64,000 bases of DNA, taken from assembly GCF_041296385.1 (NCBI RefSeq), contig NW_027184085.1, positions 10,845,301-10,909,300 on the forward strand, given 5' to 3'. Positions 26,350 to 39,161 of this stretch are shown here, piece by piece. The DNA is from Aphelocoma coerulescens (lineage: Eukaryota > Chordata > Aves > Passeriformes > Corvidae). The position numbers and the translations under genes are program-made. The notes under the pieces are model-generated. The model ran no database searches. It was not told the origin of the DNA and saw only the letters and a list, made by a program, of their open reading frames with translations. Every line of letters starts with the position of its first letter. Positions within the stretch are counted from its first letter, which is position 1.

Positions 26350-26452
26350 CGTTCAAGGCCAGAAGAGATCATTGCAATCATTGACACTGACCTTCGGCCT
26401 ACCACACAACAAATTTCGTCAAGTGACTTCTGCATTAAGTCCCTGATAGTCC
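26350..26452 (-). mobile_element. Ancient CR1/L3-like LINE relic
   Basis: The wording AAGGCCAGAAGAGATCATTG, then ATCATTGACACTGACCTTCGG and ACACAACAAATTTC, resembles the 3' end of old amniote CR1/L3-type elements ('aaggccagaagggaccattgtgatcatctagtctgacctcc'). It is more diverged than the copies at 1.4 and 24.1 kb, implying an older insertion. Confidence 0.6.
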
Positions 26453-28351
26453 TCACAGAGGCATGCTACTAATGAATAATGATCACCATGCCATTTTTAT
26501 TTTACATTTTCCCCAATTTTGCTGCATATTCAGTGCTTCTTTCCTTCATACTCAGATCTTTCCAACACTTCCAGCAATTAGCTCATGGTCAAATTTTAGG
26601 AAACATTCTAAAATACACATGTGCATTATTTCTATGATGTCTGCACTAAAACCATTGTCATTAATTACTTATTATACTTTTCATTTTCCCAGTTTATATT
26701 TAATGTGCTTTTGCCAAGATAAGATATATAAAGAAAACAGAACTTTATTATACATGATAGACTTACAATCCTGCTTGTAAGAAGGTACATCTGTAAAAGA
26801 CTAAAGAAATAAAATGATCTGAGAACAAGGTAGAGAGTAAGCTGATGGCATTGCTGGCATGCAAGGTATTTTTGTGTTAAAAATGTATGTACAGAAAACC
26901 TTTCATACACTCTGCATACCTGTATTAACTTTAATGTTCAACATGCTACAAAATGATCATCTTCTGAAGATTAAAAAAAAAAAAGATTAAATTCCTTTGA
27001 GCCAAGTATTAAAAGCATTCTTAAAGCAAACAGACACAAAAAGAATGCTCACAAAAAATCTGTTTTTCATCTGTCTCAAATACGTACTGGCTTCAGCTAA
27101 AAGCCAATCAATCAATATGCAAAGAATAAAAAAAAAGTTCTAGCCAGCTATAAATATTTTTTTAACTACAATCATCTGGCAGTGGAGCACCACTGACCTA
27201 ACTTCATGAGCATCTGTCAGCTGGTGATGGCCATGGTGCTGTCAGAAGAAGAAAACAGACGTTTTGCTCATTTAACTGAGCAGACTAGAAGCAGCCCAAC
27301 ACAAATCACAGCAAGTGGCACAGTCTGGAGGGGAAAAATACCCAAAACAAGTGTTCAAGAAAATGAGAGAAAGCCTGCCCTGCCCAGCACACCCAGAGCT
27401 CTTGGAAGCTGCAAGGTACCAAAAGGCTGCAAATATGAAGTGCAACAACTCCATCACCACTAGGTGGTTATCCACCAGATCCTAATTTCATTATTTCTCC
27501 TAAAAAACTTGTATTATCCCACCCACAGCTGAAGTTTCTATCAACATGGCATCATACAAGGCATTATACAAGAACTACAAAAGCGCTTCTGCAGGTTTTT
27601 TTTAATTGCCATGGCAACTCTGTTTATTTGTATTTAAGCATCATCCTGGGATGTTCGTAACGCCAACAGCTCAACACAGAGAGGCAGAATGGGAAAGGGA
27701 GAGTCAGTGAGACACTCATATGGCTAACTCTTGTCCAAACCAAGTAATTCAAAACCCCACAGGCAACAGCTGTAGTGAAAAATACAGGGGGATTAAGAGT
27801 CAAACAGAAACAAGTGTTTTTTGCCATTTGTGTTTTTTTATAGAAGTGGCAGTCCTCTTGCAACTCCAGCAGCTTGGAAAACAGAGATAGCTCTTACCGA
27901 CCTGCCCAGGTGCCCTTCTGCATCTTCATCTGTGTGCAAAAAGTGGGGTTTTAAGCTGTGGCATCATGTAGCCTACTCTGCACATTGGCTATCCGGCTCA
28001 TGGAGGGCACACCAGTTAACTGAAGATCCATTGCACCCACCCTAACAATTGTGCTTTCTACCGGCCACACAAACAGCAATGATTCAACAGGACACCACCA
28101 GTACCTACAGCATACTTAAACGCCATTTCCCCACAAGATTAGGCTAAAATGATGTAAGCAACACTCAAGACCATAGTGAAACTCATGTAGCAGCACTTAA
28201 CTGTTACTACCTGAACTGATTTGAGCTCTGGATGCTCCATTTGCGGGCTACGCTGAATAGACAGGAAGTCCACAGCAGTACCACCCTGCAATTTCACAAG
28301 ATATCTACAAGTACGTGCAAAACCTAGCAAGCCTAAGTTGAACTATGCAAA
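26453..28351. other. Intronic stretch, no gene recognised
   Basis: Strongly AT-rich sequence. The block near 27090-27185 (AATCAATCAATATGCAAAG, then TATAAATATTTTTTTAAC) looks like a cluster of AT-rich homeobox/POU/MEF2-type sites, but this is composition only. No exon was seen. Confidence 0.45.
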
Positions 28352-28508
28352 GGATCACAGAACATATTAACTTGGAAGGGGCCCATACAGATCACCGAGT
28401 CCTGCTCCTCACAGAACTGCCTCAGTTTTAACTAAACCCAGTAGCTCCTTGAACTCTGAGAGACATGGTGCCATGACCACATGGTGCCTGTTTCAGAGAA
28501 CAACCACA
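28352..28508 (-). mobile_element. CR1 LINE fragment, 3' end
   Basis: Begins GGATCACAGAACATATTAAC, then TTGGAAGGGGCCCATACAGATCACCGAGTCCTGCTCC, read piecewise as standard reverse-oriented CR1 3' wording. Later landmarks are CTTGAACTCTGAGAGACATGG and CATGACCACATGGTGCCTG. The fragment is short and 5'-truncated. Confidence 0.82.
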
Positions 28509-28555
28509 GCAGAGGCAGAATGACCAAATTCCACTAGATTTATGACTCAACGATG

Positions 28556-28676
28556 CAGCAAAAAGAAAAATAAAATTAAAGGAGAAAAAACAAAAAACAA
28601 AACAAACCACCAACCAACCAAAATAACCCCAGCAAACCAACAAACAAAAACCCAAACAAAAAGAAAAAAAACAAGC
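28556..28676. repeat. A-rich low-complexity block
   Basis: About 120 bases of A-rich sequence with CAAA, CCAA and AAAAC units. It lies about 50 bases beyond the truncated end of the adjacent CR1 copy. Simple sequence; frames through it are Lys/Thr/Gln-rich and not genes. Confidence 0.8.
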
Positions 28677-31600
28677 AACCTAATTTACAGTCTTGCCATG
28701 GTTAAAAATGAAGAATTGAGCAATTGTTTTCAGACACAACAGGCAACTGTTGAAAGAAATCAAGAGAAGATCCTGCAATTCATCTCGGAGACTGTCCAAC
28801 AGCTTGGAAAATGGACTGTCACTTCATCCATCAGGAATTTCTACCACCCAACTGGCTACAACGTGACCCTGGCTGGCAGGGAACAGGACTGATGTCCCTA
28901 GGATTTTGGGAATTGAATAGTATTACCCTTCTAAACACAGACCAATTTACCTTCACATTTTCCAAAATTACCAATAAAAGGAGACTGCTTTCAGTCAAAC
29001 ACACTGCAGGAAAAGAAAGTTTGTCCAGAGTAGCGTAGAGAATTGGCAAAGATTAGCTGATTGCCCCAGGCATAATTTTTTGTCCTGCACCAGGGGCTGG
29101 CTACTACCCTAGCTTCAACCTCCCCAAGCTTTTGATGAAGGAAGGATGTTTGTTCCACCCACACGGATGACTTTTATTACCTTGGAAGAGCTGAAGAAAT
29201 GTTTTGTACGCACCAGCGATCTCAAGACACCAGATGGGGAATACAACAGAGGTATGGTGGAGTCCAGCCTTGAGAGTGAGCACACTCTCAAGCAGCCTCT
29301 GCACTGGATTCAGACATCCAGAGTTTGGATGCCTCCACACAAACCACAGAGGTGCTATCCCCACCCGCACACAAAAGAAAGAAGGGAGTATATTCAAGTG
29401 ACCCTTATTCCCTCAGTGCAGCAGAAAGGAGTCTGGATAGTCTCCAAGCAAGGCAAGAAACCTGGGAAGGTCTGAACCTGCAATTACAGCAGCCCAGGAC
29501 AAAAGAATCACCATTACTTCAGGAAGATCAGAAACAATAGAGGAGTTCCAGCTCAGCCTCCCAGTGTACCCAGGGGCACAAAATCCATCGTCACAACTGC
29601 AATGTCCTGCTTGCTTAACTATCCACACAGAACCAGTTCTGTTAGGACTTTATGGAGAGACGAGTCATACAGGCCAAACACAAATGTCTAAAAACAGCAG
29701 CAGGGTGGGGATTATTTTTTTAATTATTTTGGAACTGAAGTGTTGCAGCAGCCTTTCTGACACAGAGAAAAAAAGTTTTCCTCGGCATACAATATGCTTA
29801 AGAGAGTCTGCAGAAGTAACATATAACAGCTACAGGTGCATTAAAAAATACCATTAGCTTCCAAAGTCACTTTTTTGTGACTGGTCAGGCTTGGACTTAG
29901 CAGTAAACTGCAGTAGCCCTTTCTAGGAAGGAATCACCTCTGACTGCATCTGTGAAACAGATGTACAGAGATTATAACTGCATGGAAAACCACTTCTCTG
30001 ACGAACCACCCCAAAAATTTTGAACAGTGTATTCCATTTTAGTCCTATCTCTGCAGAGTATGGTTAGTTAATCTCACATTTAACCCTCTGTGCCAACATT
30101 TGTACAGTCTCTGTTGCTGCGCTGGAACTTGCACATAATGTGATCTGGCTCAGTGCTCACGGTGCTCCGGGGATCAATTACCATTTTATACATCAGTGTT
30201 TCATTACTGAGCCGTGAATGTCCTCTAGCCAATCAGACCCTCAGCTCTGTGCTCCAAGACTCTAATCTTTGAAAATTAGGTATTTGGCAAGATACACTGT
30301 AAGAAGGAAAAATTGCCGGACTCATGCTGTTTTGAATACATCCAGCCTCCATTCACAAATACTGCCATTGCATCGGCCACTAGATGTTTTCAGTGATGTG
30401 ATTAAAAAGGAAGCTATGATAATTGAGGAGTGGAAATGCACTCTCATCTGTCACTTCTCTTGGAAAATAATGAGCTCTCTTCCTTGTTATGTTCACTGCA
30501 ATATATCTTTGGAAAAGTCTTATAGAGATTAATGCTCAATTGCTCTAAATGAGCTTAGCTTTATTTATTCTAGGAGAGGATCTGCTCCCAAAGTCCCAAT
30601 AAGCCATTACTTCACTATTCTCATTAAAGGAAAATCCTATATGGTAGCTAAGACAGGACTTTGGCTCCGTGTCTCCCCTGTAAACTCAGCAATGGAGATT
30701 TGGCGTGCTTTATATCAACAGGCCATGCCTAAGTACATACTCTAAATGAGGCTAAGATACACGACAGCAAACACTATAAATCTTCACACACTCGACATTT
30801 CTGCTGCTCATCCTCAGCTTTGCTGCCTCCTCCCCACGTGCTGCCACAGGATGGGGAACCTCACTGAGATGGAAGCACAGGAATCTCATCTGCAGCACCG
30901 TAAATACTTGAAATAGTTAATTCTTGGCCAGCAGCTCTGTAGCGGAGACTCTGGGGAACAGAGGCACCGCATGCACAGACAGACTGCCTGGACCCCTGCT
31001 GGACTGGAAGTACCAGGAAGGGAACTTTGTCACCAGGAGGAAAACCCTAGGGAAAAAGCAAGCTTGCTCTTAAATCCACTGCGATTCCAATCACCTGTTT
31101 TGAAACTGCAAGTGCTGTAAAGTGACAACACACAAGCCACAATCACATGTTGAAGAGTTTGTTTTAAATCACAAGATGAAAGTAAGAATCCATTATAACG
31201 CTGTTTAACATTCCCGGGCTGGTATGCAGCTATGCAGCCCATGCAACGCCACAGCTGTGGTAGTGAGGTCTCAAAAATCTGTTCCAATAGATCGCAGAAA
31301 GCACCAGAACCGAAAATTAGGACAGTGCCAAAACCTCAGACAGCTGCAATCATCCCCACCCGGCCTTTCCTCTTCCACCACCTCTTAACACACAAGGTGA
31401 ATCCAGGTGGTAGGACAAAAACTGGCTCGTGTCTGGAAAGTATTTTTTGCACAAGTTTCGCAGTTCAGCAGATCTAAGGATCAAAGCCTCTTATACTGGC
31501 CACCCAAAGTACAAACATTCCCTTAAATAACCTCTGTTGAGAATTGGGGCTTTCCACACCTTTGTGGAAAGTAATTGGACTTCAAGCAGAAAATTTTTTA

Positions 31601-33194
31601 ACTAAGTGATAAAAACCCTCTGTCATGCAACTTAAAGGGATCAGCCCCTATAAAGGCTTCAAGAGTCATTAAAAAAAAAGGAAACCATACACTGCACAAC
31701 TGACACCCAACTGACTAAATACTAATGACCCAATCATATGACATTTCCATTACTTTTAACAGAGATTCTGTGAACCCAACGCTGGCATTCTGATGAGCAA
31801 ATATGTGCAGAACAGCAGCAGGGAACAGATGTCAGGCACTGAAAAAATATAAATTTTAAAATCCTACCTTTAGATGATTCTTTAACAGAAAAAGATCTGC
31901 TTGTGTACAGACTCCTCTTCCAGATACTAATACAAGGACAGAACTCTAAATTACCTCCTCAAGTACATACACACAGAGAAAGTTGTCACACATGGATTTC
32001 TGTGGCTGGACAGCAAATGCTGTTCATTTTCAAACTACTGTAGTCCAGACTCTCACTACCTCAGCTGAACATCTCACAGATGCCACCGAGTTCCTAATCC
32101 CCCTCCGGGCCCAGGAATGGCCTGTTTGCTCCTTTTATGTGCTAGAATTCTCCAGGTGTGCTTTAAAGCCACTGAACAAAGGAAACACAGCAGTTAAGAG
32201 TGGGTTTGTAGTACTTCACCTTCCTCAAACTCCGATTTTAGTGAATATCATGCAAGTACAGACTCCTCTCTCTGATACACGTATTCACAAAATTTATAAA
32301 GCTAATGCCCTAGATCTGTTGTGTTCTCCATTAATAATTTGGATTATTAGCCATTTTAGGTATATACCACATATGCTTCAAAATATAGTTCTTTTTTTTT
32401 TCCACTCTGTAATGACCCACTTGGTGTGTTTGATGTTTTTAGAAACGGCTGTCCTGCTTGCTCAAAGCTCTGGGAGACCACAGTAATCCTCTCCCAACTG
32501 GAACTGGGCTTCTATGAGGCCCACAGAGATGATCTATTCTGGTCTTTTGGCACTAGCCATAAAGGAAGACACAGATTAAGGTTTCCAAGATCTTTTCTGC
32601 CAGAGACACACTCAAATAAGCAAGTGAGACAGTGACAATTCTATTTCAGTAATGCCTTCAATGCTTAGAGATGACACAAATGATATTTTCAGCTCTGGTA
32701 ATTCCTACAGTTAGTAAGAATATAAATTAAAAGTGCCATTCCCACTTTACAATCAAATCATTGGTTTCATGTATCTATTATTTTTCTGCGTTTGGGGTTT
32801 TTTTTTGTTTTTAAGATAAAAAAAAAAAAAAACTTCTCCAGGAACTGTTAAGTGTTGATTATAACAGACTAGAACACAAAGCCATTTTTCTCTGTCCAAG
32901 AGGAAATATTCAACATCACAGCCCTGACACATGTACTCTTGTTGCCAATACCCCGCACACGCACTGCCTGTCTGCGTGTGGATCACCCACCAGCCCAGTT
33001 CCACAATCCATCCTGTTTACTATTTAGGACCAGGGTTAAAGCCAAGCCAAGCTCCACCTCCCAAAAGCCATAAGAAGGGCAGCTTGTGCAGATGTTGAAA
33101 TTCTGGTGAGTAAGACAAACTATAAACAGATTTCCTAAAAGATCTGCCTTGGGACAGTCTTATCTAGCAGTTCCACTAATTCCCTTGATAGGGA
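28677..33194. other. Intronic stretch, no gene recognised
   Basis: No named repeat and no exon. The block at about 30110-30290 (including GGGGATCAATTACC and GCCAATCAG) has the feel of a conserved regulatory element but cannot be tested here. A 167-codon plus-strand frame at 31983-32486 has no recognised domain and looks like chance. A14 and T-rich runs occur at about 32803-32832. Confidence 0.45.
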
Positions 33195-33760
33195 AAGTAG
33201 GGGACTGTGAATGAAATCTGCAGACAACAGATAGCTGGGAAAGTCTGTCAACTCAGAGGATGGGCAGAAGTATATTCAGAACATTTGAGGACTAAAACAA
33301 CTGACAAGAGGTACAGCTTGTAATAAAGCCAAGTGCAGTCATGCACTCTAGGATTAAAGAAATATGTTCTGCAGCTTGAAAGCTCAACAGTTGGAAGTGA
33401 TATAGAAAGGGAAAGATTTTGATGGTTTAGTGGCTCATGGCAAGAGTGTAAAAAAGCCAGATGTTGCTCGAGGTCTCACTGAGGAATGGGAAAATATGCA
33501 AGACACTAGTAAGGTCTCAGCTGGAACGATGTGCAATTTGAGGTTACAGAGTTCAAGAAAGGTTATGTGACACTCGAATAGTGCAAGGAAAGGTCAGCAG
33601 GATGACCTCTCTCATGAGACAAAAAGGCAATGGCTTTGCTACAACAGCAAAATGAAGGTTCTCTTTAGGGGCAAAAAAGGAAAGATACAGCAGTACAAAC
33701 CACCTATGAAGAGGCTTAAGCTGGAACTCGAAAGGAGGCTTGCAAAAAAAAAAAAAAATT
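33195..33760 (+). mobile_element. Old CR1-type LINE fragment in forward orientation
   Basis: The segment follows the 3' half of old CR1 elements: GGGACTGTGAATGAAATCTG, CAGACAACAGATAGCTGGGA, then AAGCCAAGTGCAGTCATGCA, GTAAGGTCTCAGCTGGAA and GCTTAAGCTGGAACTCGAAA. These echo family landmarks for a reverse-transcriptase end and early 3' UTR. It is heavily diverged with many indels and no open frame. A14 at 33744-33757 interrupts its right end. Confidence 0.72.
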
Positions 33761-34442
33761 AGGTAGGAGACTGACTGTTCAGTACCTCAAACTCTACAAG
33801 ATGTTTGCTGTAGATAGCTGAAAACATGGCCAACCATCCAGGAGGTCCAAAGTTGGTCCTGATAATCTACATCCTCACCATAACAGACCAGTGAGCCCAC
33901 CAAACAAGGCTCAGGAGCTGCATTGCTTCCCCAGAACCTCCCAGGCCTTCCCCCCACCACCAGGTCTCGTGCGGTCACCACAGAGACATGGTGTTTAAGT
34001 AATGGAGTCCACACTCACGGCCCAGACACAGTAGAAGCCACTTTGGCTTCCCAGATCTCTACACAGTTGAAAAGGGGATGACTTCTCCTCAGGAAACTTG
34101 AGGCTATGCCCAAATCAAGTCAAAAGAAGACAACAAAGGGAGGCTGGTGAAAAGCACAGCAGGTCACTCAAAATGACTGTGTTAGAAGAGAAACACTTCT
34201 AAAGGAAAGGAGGTGGTTGGTGGCTGAAGGCTTTAGAAACCATCACTGTGATAGCAAACTATTCACCCTCATGGCTGAACTCCTCAATACTCCCCAACAC
34301 TGCCCAACAAAATTAACAGTGCAAGCAGGTTCAAACAAGGGCAGCTGACTATCTTGCTACTCCAAATTAATCTCTGTTTCAAAGGAAAAACATGAAGTTA
34401 AAAAGGGGACAAGGGTGAGAGAAGGAAAACATAGAGGCTAAT

Positions 34443-34488
34443 TAATGTCAATCAGTATAAAAGCCCATGACTGATGCTTTTGACATTA
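34443..34488. repeat. Imperfect hairpin overlapping a TATA-like box
   Basis: TAATGTCAA (34443-34451) pairs with TTGACATTA (34480-34488), and TCAGT (34452-34456) pairs with ACTGA (34470-34474), with a 5-base bulge TGCTT on one side. The loop includes TATAAAAG at 34456-34463 (plus strand). Confidence 0.6.
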
Positions 34489-37400
34489 CCCTTCCAGACA
34501 GTGTTCCTGTAGACACTTGAGCGAGCGTGAGGCGAGTACGAGAGTGCCACATCAGAAGCAGGATTAGGCAGGAGGTGCCTGGAAATCCACACAACACAAA
34601 AACATCTTGCTCAAATATTTATATACAAATACCTTTTCCATATGTTGCAGTATAGAGACCTGTGGATGAGATGCCTTCTGCAGCATCTCAACAGCAAAAG
34701 CTTAAAATGCCTCTGTAGCAGGGTAGAAATTAGACTCCACATTACTTCCAATAACTACTGCTACTGCCACAGGAGACTTGCAAGGAAGGAGATCTACCCC
34801 TATGAGCTTTGCTTCTGTGAATTTACCATCCCACTGCCACCTTAGATGCAGAAAAGACACAAGCAGAACGACTAGCTCATTTCAGACTCTTTTTCCCCTA
34901 CAACCAAATACTTTGCCCACAGAGTAGCTTCACGTGTACGTATTTTTGCAGTTGCTGTACTCTACTCAAGCTTCAAACCTTACAACAAAACATAGGGTAT
35001 TTTTAGGTCATCTAAACTCTCCATCCATGAGAAGAAAATGAGTCATTAATCAATTACATAATACAAACAGAAATTACCAATTTCCCTTTGTTCTTTGGAC
35101 CACAATCTGTTGCTTTCACTGTGCTGCATCTTTGGGACTGGCACACCTGACATCCCCCTCATTAGGCAGAATTCTGAAAGTCGTCATTGCAACACCAAAG
35201 ACAACAATTTCCTACTCTTATCCAAGCACTGGCAGGAGATTTTGCTAAGCAATGGGAACACAGAGTGGAAACGATTCTTATATTGTAGCTTTTAAGATCC
35301 AAATTAAATTATTATCAGTTCTTTCAAGTGTCCTTAAAACTATCAGTGCGTGTTCCCACATTCCCCCAAGCACTCTCCTGCAATTCACCTGAAACACAAA
35401 CAACTGCCTTTGGCCAATTCTGCATTGTTTTTACAGGGCAGCTGAGCCTATGCAAGACAATATAAAATTATTACTCCCTGTTGCTCCAGAAGTGTCCTGG
35501 CTGCTCAAGCCAGCTGCTGCACTTTGCAGGCAGCTGCACTCTCTTAAATTTTAGTTTTAATGGTAAAACTAACTTTTCAGCCATGAAAGTTCAGCTTTCT
35601 GCATCCCCAGCAGCTGTTTCTGGAAGGCTGTTCAAGTACTGTGGCTGAGTGGCGGCTTCTTTAGAAGTTTTTTTGCTGGAGACCATCTTGGCTGGTCTAA
35701 ACTTCTGCTTTAAAACCTGTACCAGAAGATGCTTCATGGTTTTTAAGTGAAAGCAACACATTAAAAAGGACTGCAGCAGCTGGACATGAGAAGAGATGAG
35801 ACACTACCTCTCTTTTTCCAAAGCTTAAAACTGGGCCTACAGCTAGGAAAGAGCAGACATGTTCTTACAGATTGGTGTAAATCACAGATAATTTCATTTA
35901 AGTCTGGACAGTGAGTACCCTGAAAAGATGCTTCCCTTTGAAGCCCCACAACTTCTCAGCTCCCTTGGAAGAGCCCACCAATACCTCAAGCAGACTGAAA
36001 ACACTGCCGCATGGACACACACATGCTCTGTCTACAAGACACAACCTACCTATCTCAGTTACCTTCCACTGCTAGCAGGCACTTTTCAGAGTTTTTCCTT
36101 AGCTTTCTCTCACAGATGTGTGCACCATCCTAGAGGAATGTCCCATTCCCAAGCCCTTTTTCACTCTTTACTCCCTACTCTGCTATTCAGACACCAGCAC
36201 TGGGAATTCAGCAGAGCAGCACAGTTTTAAGCCTTGCATCACTGTTGGGTCTTGTTAAGCAAGTGGTGCCTACCAAAAGCATTTTACTTTTTTCACCTAT
36301 ATTTCACAAACATGAAAAAGCTGAGGTGACTTCACGCAGAAAGCATTTCTACATCCTTCGCAGCCTTCTTCCCAGAGATATACAGGAAATAACTTCCCTT
36401 TGCTGAAGAAAGCAACTTTCCCCAATTTCTTATCTGTTGGCTCATCATCAACCAAGCAGCAGAGAATTTACACCGGAGATGCCACTCAGTCAGTAAATAA
36501 ATCTGTTTTGTACTCAACCCCAAAAAGCCTGAGTATCAGCTCAGCATGTCACACTTACCCCTAGGTCACTGGTCAAGATGCACAAAATCAAGACATCAAT
36601 TTCAATAAATATTTTCACATTAAAGAATCTGGGAAAGAGCCAGGAACTTCAGCCAATCGGATGAATATACAGTACCAGCCAAGCAGTCCCCTATGGTTAT
36701 CCTGTCTCTGGAAACTGGCCTCTTAGCAAGTCATTTACATCCCACACTCATTCATATTTTAAAAAGGTCTTTTAAAAGCTGTTTCCTACATGTCAGTGTG
36801 TTTAAGGATCTCAAGAACTTTTTGCTTTCGTTGCTACATCCCCCTTCAGCTTTGACCTAAAAGAGCAACAGAGCTATAACAGGATCAACCCACATCACAA
36901 AATATCCTGCCCCAAAAGAGGAAGGTCAGTGTTCAAAGACAAAGGACAAAGGTCTTTTGCCTGGTATCGTTAGTTGACTGCAAGATAATCTGTGAACAAA
37001 CAGCACATAAGTCTGACCCCACCAAAGCATTCTTGACCATCCTTACGGACAAGAACTTGAAAACAAGCTTCCTTCCTGTTCAGTAGGGTGAGATTCCTGT
37101 TCCTCTCTGCAACTCCTGCGTCAGCAACATCAATGCTGCCCTTGCTGCTTTCCCAGTTCACCAGCAGCTGCAGGGATTTGCAGACACATTCCCTGTCCAT
37201 TTTGTATATACTCACAGTAGTACTTGGACGACACAACACAGTTTCTTGAGACAAAAGGTCAAATTCTGTAAATCACTGCAAATTTCAGCTCTGGCAGAAC
37301 TCATCTACAGCCAAGAGCTTCTTCATTCTGTAGAAACTGGTTGTGGGACAAACCAAGTGAACTACAATGTGGATCTAAATCCTCAGAAAGCAACGCTGCC

Positions 37401-39125
37401 AGCCACGCCAACAGCCTTCCCTTTGCAGTGTTCAACTTATGTTTCGGATTTACATAACATTAGTTTTAGTCAATAGCTTACTGTCAGGAGAAGAACTGTA
37501 TATGAGGAAACAAAACATGGCATGGGTATGACATACCCCAAATCCAGCACACCTAGGCCAGCTCACTCCAGCACAGGGCTAAGCAAACACAGCCACACTG
37601 CATCCCATGCACGTCTAGGTGTAGCAGAGCCACGTTCTAACGCTTTAGGGATCTACTTCACCTGAGCTGAGACAACACAGAGTGCTGTGACCACCTTCCC
37701 ACAACCACAAGTCCTACAGATCAGCCTCTGAGACATCAGATGGACTGAGGTTCTGTCCTCAAGTCAGAGTTTCTATATACCCCAGCTCTCTATAACTCTG
37801 GAAAACAGACCAGGGCCTGTGTCAGGTTTTGGCTCATGTGACTTCAAACACTGATCACTATCAACATTCACAAAGCACTCTGCAGAAAAGACAACATTTT
37901 CCCTGAATCCTGGACTAAGCTCTTAGTCATTTACTACATTTTGGCCTACAATAATAGAATTCCACTGTGTATTTTAACTGAATATATTATTCCTAATTAG
38001 CAGTCTCAGGCTGTTACAAGTCTTTAGCCTAGCAAAACACTGAGTGCAACTGCTCCACAAGTGATAGCATTCCCAAGACAAGCAAAATGTTTCTTGTTCA
38101 TCAGGTAGAGCAGAGGTACCAAATCCTGCTCCACAAGTTGTGAACCATCTCATAGGCAGTGCAGGCTCTGCTGCAAACCCAGCCTCTCCACTAGAGCAAC
38201 AGCTACCACAGGGCAAGGTCTGGGGGATGAGAAGGAGGACAAGGGAAGAAAAATGACAAGACTCTGAAGAAATGTGCCTCAGCCTACAGTGAATGAAAGT
38301 GCATGTGTCTGAGTTGCCTGAATATGCCCTGACTTCACACACCAACTCAAACCTAACTAGGATCCTTGCAGCCAGCATTTTCAGCCAGCATTCCTCAAGG
38401 GCTGCTGCCTTTCTGCAGTCCCTTGCAAACACAGAGTACCCACAGCAGCATCTATTTCTACCCACACGTGTCAAACAGGCTACCACCTCAAGTTCCCTGC
38501 AATCACAGCTCTACCAGGACTGTGGACCTTAAATTAACTTACAGAACCAGCCAGAGATAAGAAAACTTGACTGTCATATCTCAGGGCTAGTAGGACAGAG
38601 GAGGAAAAAACCTAACACCCAGATCAGCCAACTCCTCACACTGAACAAGCAATTTTATTAAGGAAATAACATCCAAACAAGGCATGCTGCGCACACACAC
38701 ATCCTGCAGCTGGAATCTCCTGAGCTGATGCATCTCTTCGTGATACATAAGTCAGAAAATAATTCAGCTCAGCCTCGGAGGGCTGGTGGTAGTGGATCTG
38801 TGATCCTATCAGGCACAAAGCTTGGTAAAAAGCTAGGCACAGACATCAGAAGATATACAGAGCTAATCTGCTGAGAATTATCTTTTTTCCCCCCCCTGCA
38901 ATGGACTCTGTGGACAAAAAATGATTTCAGAGAGTTACCATGTTCAGCCTCAAGGGAAGGGTTCTGGATGACCAGAGAGAAGCTGTGAGCCACCACAGCC
39001 CACAGAAAGCTATTCCCTGCCCTGAGTCCCCCTGCTGCCAGACCGCATGTGTTAGAAGGAATGTCTCTGCACGCAAGGAGGGGACACTGCACCAGAGCAG
39101 AGCAAACTGCTGTCCATAGGTAGGA

Positions 39126-39161
39126 TTATAAACACCTCTATTGTTATAAACACCTCTATTG
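39126..39161. repeat. Exact 2 x 18-bp tandem duplication
   Basis: TTATAAACACCTCTATTG is present twice in direct succession (39126-39143 and 39144-39161) with no mismatch, suggesting a recent replication-slippage event. Confidence 0.95.

Noticed and set aside
31983..32486. 167-codon plus-strand frame with hydrophobic C-terminal half
   Set aside because: The hydrophobic part comes from AT-rich sequence including a T10 run. No family resemblance, and no CpG island or splice signals in support.
37974..38486. 170-codon Cys-rich minus-strand frame
   Set aside because: Cysteines show no repeating spacing of a known module. The frame has no conserved motif and lies in plain intron.
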